Shown: in pieces, positions 57,481 to 64,000 of the stretch
How positions within the stretch are numbered: position 1 is the first letter of the stretch
Layout: the number at the start of each line of letters is the position of its first letter
Assembly: GCA_022592435.1 (NCBI GenBank)
Contig: JABYQS010000122.1
Span: forward strand, 50,321-114,320
Origin: Cerioporus squamosus
Lineage: Eukaryota; Basidiomycota; Agaricomycetes; Polyporales; Polyporaceae
Length of the DNA stretch: 64,000 bases
Direction of reading: 5' to 3'
The notes under the pieces: model-generated
What the model was told of the DNA's origin: nothing
Databases searched by the model: none
Seen by the model: the letters and a program-made list of their open reading frames with translations, nothing else
Position numbers and translations under genes: made by a program

Positions 57481-58809
57481 CTCGTCGCTCGCAGGCAGTG
57501 AATGGCAATCCTTGGCGCTGAGATGCGGGTCGATGGCAGTCGACTGAAAGGGCGGATAGAGGATGACTCGGAGTAGAGCCTGTTGCCCTCATCGACCGCA
57601 CCTCGACCGCTCTTATACCGCGGGAAACGCTGCACGACGTCTTGTAAAACGTTCGTTCGTGTAGCTCCGCTCGCCGTATGGAGGTACCTCTCCGACGTCG
57701 GACGACGGCCACCGCCCTCATGCCTCGGTCCTCTGACGCGTCCGTGTACGCTGTGATGCTCCTTAAGGAGCTGTGGGTGAAGACACGCTCGCAGCGCAGA
57801 CAGGATCGCTCTCTGGGATGCCGTGCGCTCGCCGTTGTGAGGCCATAGTACGGCGACAACGGCCCACGCATGGTACGCTTTCACGGACGTATCACGTCTG
57901 GCGTGGCGCCCCAGCGGCATGGATGTTCGAGCACCTCCGCAAAGCCATAAGTGTCAGCCCGTTGATGGCCCGTCCGGACCGAGTTTGCAGTCTGCGTTGC
58001 TGCCAGCAAGGTTCAATAGAGGCACGATGCATGTGCCTCTCGCAGAAGTCAGAAGCCAGACAGAAGGTGGCGAAAAGGACGGGCTTCGGGCCACGTTGTG
58101 CATGGAAGCCTCGCACGTTGCAGTGGTCTGAATGGAGTTCTCAGCTGGGAGTGGACGACCTCATTCGCGTTCGCGGGAGCAGATGCATTCACTCGACGGC
58201 CCTCCGGTCCCTTCGGAAATGGACGTCACCGTCACTTGCCACTTGCTTAGTACGGCTAGGTAAGCTTCTCTCACCTCAAGGCAATGGCATCGCGACTCGT
58301 CCACGGGAGACTTCGACTTCGACTTCAATACCGCACTCCTCCTCCCGATGCGGAGACATGTCAGGAGCACCGGGGATAAGGCGGAGGCATGGAAGGTGGA
58401 CAGACGCACCGGCCTTCGAGCGAGGAACAAGCCTCATACTTGGATGTGCGTCCGACCCAACCCCGCTCATCATCTGATTCGTGGACGCACTCGAGGCCGT
58501 GAGGCACGGCCACGCTCCCGATCCGAGTGGTATTGATTTCTGATACGATGCTGATTATAACGCTGTACTACAAGTACACATTGAAGTATGTCGTCGCTAG
58601 ATATGCGCGTGTCTGGAACGAGTCGTAAGCCATATTCCGATGGTTATCTTGACGATAGATGGCGAGAAAGATGACGATGCGTAGAGATTCGGGCGTTCGA
58701 TCGGAAGGGTCGTGGGGGGCGTCGCGAGGAATTGAAGTGGGATATGTGGCGACAGTCGTATGGTATGCAGTTGGGCAGGGTGATGGCGAACACAGATGGG
58801 GCGGGGTGA
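57481..58809. other. Intergenic between hydrolase and P450, no gene seen
   Basis: Open frames on both strands up to 234 codons lack any motif or codon pattern resembling the neighbours. The region holds the hydrolase promoter and the P450 3' flank. Confidence 0.4.
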
Positions 58810-61699
58810 TCAATGTGCGGCATTGCCGTTGGCGTGCCCGTTCGCTGCGGGCGCGGGCGCGGGCGCGTCCGCCTTTTGGTTGATGAGAGCCGACGCAGCG
58901 TCCGACCGCGGCGCGAGCGTGACATACACCTCCTCAACTCGGCTGCACGCAACGTCAGCACACCGCACCGCACCACCAGCACACGCACACAAAACACGCA
59001 CCAGGCAGCCCCGTTGCTCTTCACCTTCATCCGCTCGTCCGCCGCGAGCTTCGCCTTCTCGGCCGCGGGCGGGAGCGCGACGTCGAACACCCGCAGGATG
59101 TGCGCGTAGTGGCTGAACAGCAGCGCGTCCGCGAGGAACCGCCCCGGGCACGTCCGCTGCCCGAACCCGAACGCGTACTTCATCACCGGCAGCAGGTCCC
59201 TGTCCTTCTCGAGCCACCGCTCGGGGCGGAACGCCTCCGGCTCCGGGTACATCTCCGCGTCGCGCGAGATCGCCCAGTTGTTCGCCATGATCGTCGCGCC
59301 CTTCGGGATCAGGTAGCCCTTGTAGTGGTCGTCCTGGTTCACTTCGCGTGCGACTGCAGCGTGGTCAGTATCGTGCTTCTCCGCATGCAGCGGCTGCACT
59401 CACTGACTGGGGCGATGGACACCCATCGCAGTACCTCGAGAGAACGGCGTCGACAAATGGCAGCTTCGGGCGGTCCGCCAGCGTCGGCAGCCTGTCCCTC
59501 GCACACGGCGTCGACCTCCGCCTGTGCGCGCCTCTGGATCTCGGGGAACCGCGCCATCGCGAGCAGGAACGTCAGCGTCGCCGACTCGGTCGCCAGCATC
59601 CCGCCCGCGTTCATCGTCACCGCGATCATGCTCGACCGGTCGTCCTTGTCTTCTGCGCTGTACACGTTCGACATGACCGACACCCGGCCCTCCTCCTGGT
59701 TACGCGTACCGGTCAGCGGGGAAGACGCGCGGGAAGCTGCGCAGACGGACCTTGCTCTCCTGCATGATCTTCACGGTCGTCTCCGCCGTCGAGTGCAGCT
59801 GCTTCTTCCACTGCTCGCCGTACTTGAGCTTCTGGCCGATACCCGGTGCCCACGTCGGTGCCCAGGAGACTGCAAGATATGTCAGCAGCGATCCAGAGCA
59901 CGCAAGAGGAGGACGCACGGAAGGGGAGGATGTCGAAGATCTGGTACTTGTCGCCGAGCACGTCAGCCGCAAAGTGCGCGAGCTTGTTCATCTGCTGCAG
60001 GATCGCCTCCGTCTGCTCGCCGTGGTATCCCGTCGACACCTTCAGGAAGATGTGTCCGAGAGAGCTGCGCGGGCGTCAGCACATGCATGCAGCGGTACAC
60101 CAAAGACTCACTCGTCGATCGTCGTGTCGAGGTTCGTGCACTGTGGGTCCTTTGCGAGCGCCTGGACGAACTGCAGCGACGACGCCTCGTAGTCGCGGTC
60201 GTACTGGTGCACTGCCGAGGGACCGATGCCGAGGTGGAACTGCTTCCGCGCGTTGGAGAAGACGTCGCCCGTGTTCATGAACGGGAGCGTCCCAATCAGA
60301 CCCGATATGTTCGCCATCTTGCGCCCCGGCTTGTCCGAGTACTGCTCGACCTTCTTTTCGAAGAGCGCATCGATCGCCTCGCGCGAGTTGAGGACGATGA
60401 TGGTCTCGTTGAGCACGCGGTACGTGTTGATGTCGCAGTCTGCGGAGGAGATGATCAGTATTAGAGTTCACACTGCACAAACTGCGAGCATAGCAACTGC
60501 GAAGCTGCAAAGGCAAATGTCGAGACCGCAGCAAGCCGGAGGAGGCAACTTGCGACCAGGAGCGCAAGGATCTGCGTGCATGTCTGAAGGTTATGACGGT
60601 GGCTGCGAACCCCTGCACAGATCTCAAGTCCGAGGTGGCGCAGTGCCTGTACGCATTTGCGATCGACTGAAGGAGCTCCTCTCGGTACCGCAGGCCGTAC
60701 AATGTCCGCTGCGCTAGGCTAGCAACAGCTCAAAGTCGCTGTGCAGGGCGCAACGACCCCGGCACAGGCAGATTGCTTCCAAGAGTCCAGGCAGCGCGTT
60801 CATGTCCGATAGACAACGTCCTGACTGCCGGGCCCACGCTCCTCCCCGGATTTGCTTCTGCCAACGCCACCAGTACTGGATATACTACTCATCTCGGAGG
60901 CACAGGCGGTCCACGAAGAACACCTCCTTCGTGCGCCGGTGGTGCAGACCGCGTCACAGCTGCAACGCCTCCAGTGCCACCATCGTCTCGCATCTTATAC
61001 GAACGGCCTGGTGGACGAACTCAGCATAGGACGTGGCCCTGTACGCCGCCCCCGCCCCCGCCATCCCCGAAAGCTCGGCCACACGACGCGCCGCCCCCTC
61101 TGTACGTCGCGGTTCGCGGCGCCACAGCCCGGAGCCGCACCAAGCGCAGCGCACAGCGAGCCCCGACCAGCGGCGTAGGCGCGTATCCCGGGAAAGACGG
61201 AGCGCGCGATTGCACGCCCACACGCGCCCTCATCGCGAAGCAAAAACGCGAACAAAACGTCAGAGAAGTCATGAACGCGAACAAAGCACGCGTCGCGACG
61301 TGAAGAACATCCCAAGTGCACCACAAGGTGCCGAGGAAGATGGGGAGACAAGGACGATGACGAGGATCGGCCTGGCCGCCGCCGTAACACCTCCCATGCA
61401 CACACTTCACGAAGCGATGTGGAGGAAGGAGCACGTAATGGCTAGCAACGGAAAGACAAGAGCAAGAACAATGAGGGGGGTGTGGTCGAGAAGAACAAGG
61501 AGATCGGAAGGACACGAGGAGACCCGATCGAGAGACGCGGATTAGGACACTCACTGTATTTCTGCGACTGCTCGTAGAAGTACCTCCACTGCTCCGTGCT
61601 GGGGATGTCCTTCAGGTTGCCGATGATGGGTAGCCCAGGAGGACCCGGAGGGAGGTGCTTGTTGCGGGAGCCAAGAAGAGACGAGAGGATGGACGACAT
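58810..61699 (-). CDS. Cytochrome P450 monooxygenase (internal compensating frameshifts)
   Basis: Seven exons in phase: 61699-61555, 60439-60112, 60064-59919, 59869-59751, 59695-59404, 59353-59002 and 58942-58810, giving 504 residues. Landmarks: the PPGPPGLPIIGNL hinge, helix-I AGGMLATESAT, FRPERWL, and the heme-binding FGFGQRTCPGRFLAD. In exon 5 the text between VDAVCEG and EVLRW is in the wrong frame: one extra base near 59496 and one missing base near 59443 compensate each other. Shifting the frame restores RLPTLADRPKLPFVDAVLS, a normal pre-K-helix segment. The N-terminus has only about 15 residues before the hinge, so the usual membrane anchor is absent or in an unseen exon. Intron 1 is 1,115 bp, about twenty times the local norm. 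P450s oxidise lipophilic metabolites at the ER; the substrate is unknown. Confidence 0.87.
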
Positions 61700-64000
61700 G
61701 TCAGCTAGCGATGTGGATGGGGGTAGGCTGGGGGTCGCGAGGTGTCGCGCCAGGTGTCGAGGTGTCGAGATAGCTCGCTGGAGACATACCAGACATGCGA
61801 GGCTTATGTATCCCCACGCCGGGGGGCCGGTGACATGATGCTCGGAGGTTGATTCGGGCGGATGGCAGTGCCTAGCTTAGGCTCGCCGCTCTGCCATCTG
61901 CAGCCGCGCCCCCGAGAGCGTGCCGTCACGCCAATCGAAGTTTCGAACCTAAGTTCGCCGACCGAGTTGCAGGAGAGTTACGCCAAGAATAGAGCAATTG
62001 TGCAGATGAGGATGAGAAGGCGCATTTGAGTCCTCGTGGCAGGCCACAGGATCCAGCGAGTCCGAGTCCGAACTGCTGCCCCGACCCGGAGCAGGGCGGC
62101 TACGATCGTCAGATCGTTCGCTGCACCATCGCAAGTTCTTCCAGGTTGCTTCGGACGTCTGCGGGACAGTCTTTCAGAGATGCTGCGAGGAAGATGCAGA
62201 CAGTGTGCGTGCAGCGACGAGGGTCCAGACTGAGAGACGACGTTCGCAAGCCTGCCTGCGTTGTGAAGCCAAGCCTGCTCATTGGCGGACTGTCGGGCGT
62301 CCGTGCACGTGGGGGAGCAAGATGATCTCGGGGGCTGCCGACGATGGCGACTTGATGGCCACATTGATCTGCTCTTTTCACCGCTCTCTGACCGCCTCCT
62401 CATCGAATTCACGCCTGCAGGCTCTGCGATGGGTGCATCGCTGCATTGCCTCGAGCACTGTACCTCCTGCGCAGACGCTCCGATATGCTCCTGCCCATGC
62501 GTGAGTGTATCGCCCCTGCTGTTCACTCCGACTCGGGGTGTTCTCCCCTCTGCAGCCCTGCGAACGCCCCGGTAGACCGTGGGTGGGCGCGCTACCTCCG
62601 GTGCGACGGAGCAGAAATCGCCGGTAAGTACGCGCCCTTGTCCCTGTTTTGCATCCGCTCGCGCTGACCATCCTCAGAAAGTAAGAATTCCCTCACATAT
62701 CATGTACTTCCGTGCCGTTAGGGGCCCGGGGAGACGGACTCCACTGATAGATCTCCGCCCCCAGGCCCCTTCCAGGCTATTGTCACACTAATGCCAGCAG
62801 TGGTCTGACATGTATAGCTGGAAATGGCACGAATCCCCGGTCGTCTCTGCGCCGAACGGCTTTGAGCGACTGTCATGATGGCGCGCCGTCCGAAGACGGC
62901 ACTAATCTGCCTAACCCCGGACATATTGCCACCACACTAAGGAGTCAGGGGGAAACGGAGGAGACGGGCACGACAGACAACATGCAGGTACGCTCTCCGC
63001 TTGCTGCGCAGATACACGTATCCGACTCCCAGCGTTCTGACGTCTACTCAACGATCTTGGAGCTCAGCGCACACTGCACACCCTTTCGTGTTCGCAGTCG
63101 GCTCATCCACATGTGCGCGACGTGGCCATGTGCGCATCCTGACAACCGGTGAACCGAACTGTCCATCATCGTCGATGAAACGCAACCCTGTCATTGGCAT
63201 CCCATCTCTGTCCTCTCTCCGCATTCGCCACTCACATTGAATGGCTTCCAACTTTCCCGTCTCGTGGCAGCAGCCATCGCCGCTCACCTAACGTTGGTTT
63301 GAATGCGCTGCCGAACAACGCCGACAATCATCACCGCTCTTCGATGCGCCGCTTCGACCTCACATGTCCACGCGTTGCAGATGCAGAGATGAGCCTGTCT
63401 GCGCGTCCGCGCCCGAGCTCAAGACAGTATGCAGGCAGGGTGTGCAGCCTCGAGCTGTACGGGCGTATCTTCGCGCTCTCCCTGGACGCGAGGGTCTAAG
63501 TCATGAGCACACCTGAGAGGCGTATTCTTGGCACCCACCCACCGCTCCGGGTACGACAAGGTTCAATATAGGACAAGTGTCGATGAACTCGTTACTCAGG
63601 TTCCAGGAAGCACCGGTCGAACTCCGAGCTCGTGGACTTGGAACCAGACTCTCCGTCCTTCACCTGCGAGACGCTCCCGAAGTCGGGGTCTGTACCTACC
63701 CTTCACATGGAGTGCCTGGCCATTCCAAAACCGAGCCCGGCGAGGCTCTCGCCCTTCCGAATGCTACACCCGAGCAACGCGCGCGCACGATGCGCAGGAC
63801 CCGATCCGCCTTGGATCTCGTCGTGTCAAAAGTCAAACTGTCGACCTCGACTCGGACGCCCGGGATCGGTTGCTAGCCGATACGAGATGCGAGCCTCGAG
63901 GACCACCTCCGCCGCGTGGGTCCCCTGCTGGCGCAGCTCTTGTTCGGGTGCCTGGCCCCGGACTGGCGGGAGGTGCAGAGGAGACTCCTGAGGCCGAGGT
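61700..64000. other. No recognised gene to the window end
   Basis: Possible exons occur (for example a frame at about 62282-62500 with Cys-rich HCLEHCTSCADAPICSC, and a minus-strand frame at 63048-63287), but none shows a known family or consistent splicing. The last 110 bp in one frame read DHLRRVGPLLAQLLFGCLAP, which could be the start of a gene cut by the window edge. Confidence 0.3.

Noticed and set aside
57773..58477. 234-codon plus-strand open frame
   Set aside because: Composition and lack of any family pattern suggest chance; no supporting splice structure.
60773..61545. Plus-strand open frames inside P450 intron 1
   Set aside because: Pro/Arg-rich low-complexity text in several phases at once, with no recognisable domain; treated as intron content.

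Overview
The window looks like nuclear DNA of a basidiomycete fungus, most likely an Agaricomycete of the polypore type. It is GC-rich, and genes lie on both strands with many short introns (about 46-60 bp, GT..AG, often GTGAGT/GTACGT donors). The recognisable genes are fungal: a Rho2-type GTPase, a P450, F-box proteins, dynamin-like GTPases, a TET/JBP dioxygenase and a KDZ-type transposase with CxC5/CxC6 cysteine clusters. There is no bacterial operon structure, CRISPR array or rRNA. All spliced models were made by eye from splice signals and phase.

Layout. (1) 0.4-5.8 kb: two divergent members of an uncharacterised family, here called YPLW/GDVG after its N-terminal motifs. Copy 1 (minus) is spliced into a C-terminal WD40 propeller; copy 2 (plus) is a clean 423-residue stand-alone gene. 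(2) 6.2-32.5 kb: a region bounded by two homologous but inverted blocks. The left block holds nine copies of a 73-bp repeat and the right block a decayed array. Inside are a GRF-like zinc-finger gene, a large disordered unknown gene, an F-box-like gene, repeat-rich DNA, an intact TET/JBP gene and a KDZ transposase. This may be one very large KDZ element of about 26 kb carrying a DNA-modification gene as cargo. (3) 33.2-39.9 kb: a tandem pair of dynamin-like GTPases. (4) 40.1-48.4 kb: three more YPLW/GDVG genes on the minus strand, the first again fused to WD40. (5) 48.8-52.5 kb: a damaged F-box gene and an intact Rho2-type GTPase with a 7-nt exon. (6) 53.6-56.3 kb: a 622-bp hAT-type MITE with a perfect 8-bp target duplication, then a decayed sixth YPLW/GDVG copy. 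(7) 56.8-61.7 kb: an isochorismatase-fold hydrolase and a P450. The last 2.3 kb has nothing I can name.

Two themes stand out. First, the six YPLW/GDVG copies share one exon plan, and a single phase-1 splice junction near their C-terminus is joined to different tails: WD40 in two copies, a short tail in one, unrelated tails in three. Second, the KDZ transposase and the TET/JBP gene sit within one inverted-repeat-bounded unit. Several otherwise well-conserved genes carry single-base frame breaks, often at short G/C runs. TET/JBP, Rho2, the hydrolase and YPLW copy 2 are fully open, so uncorrected sequence errors and real decay both remain possible.
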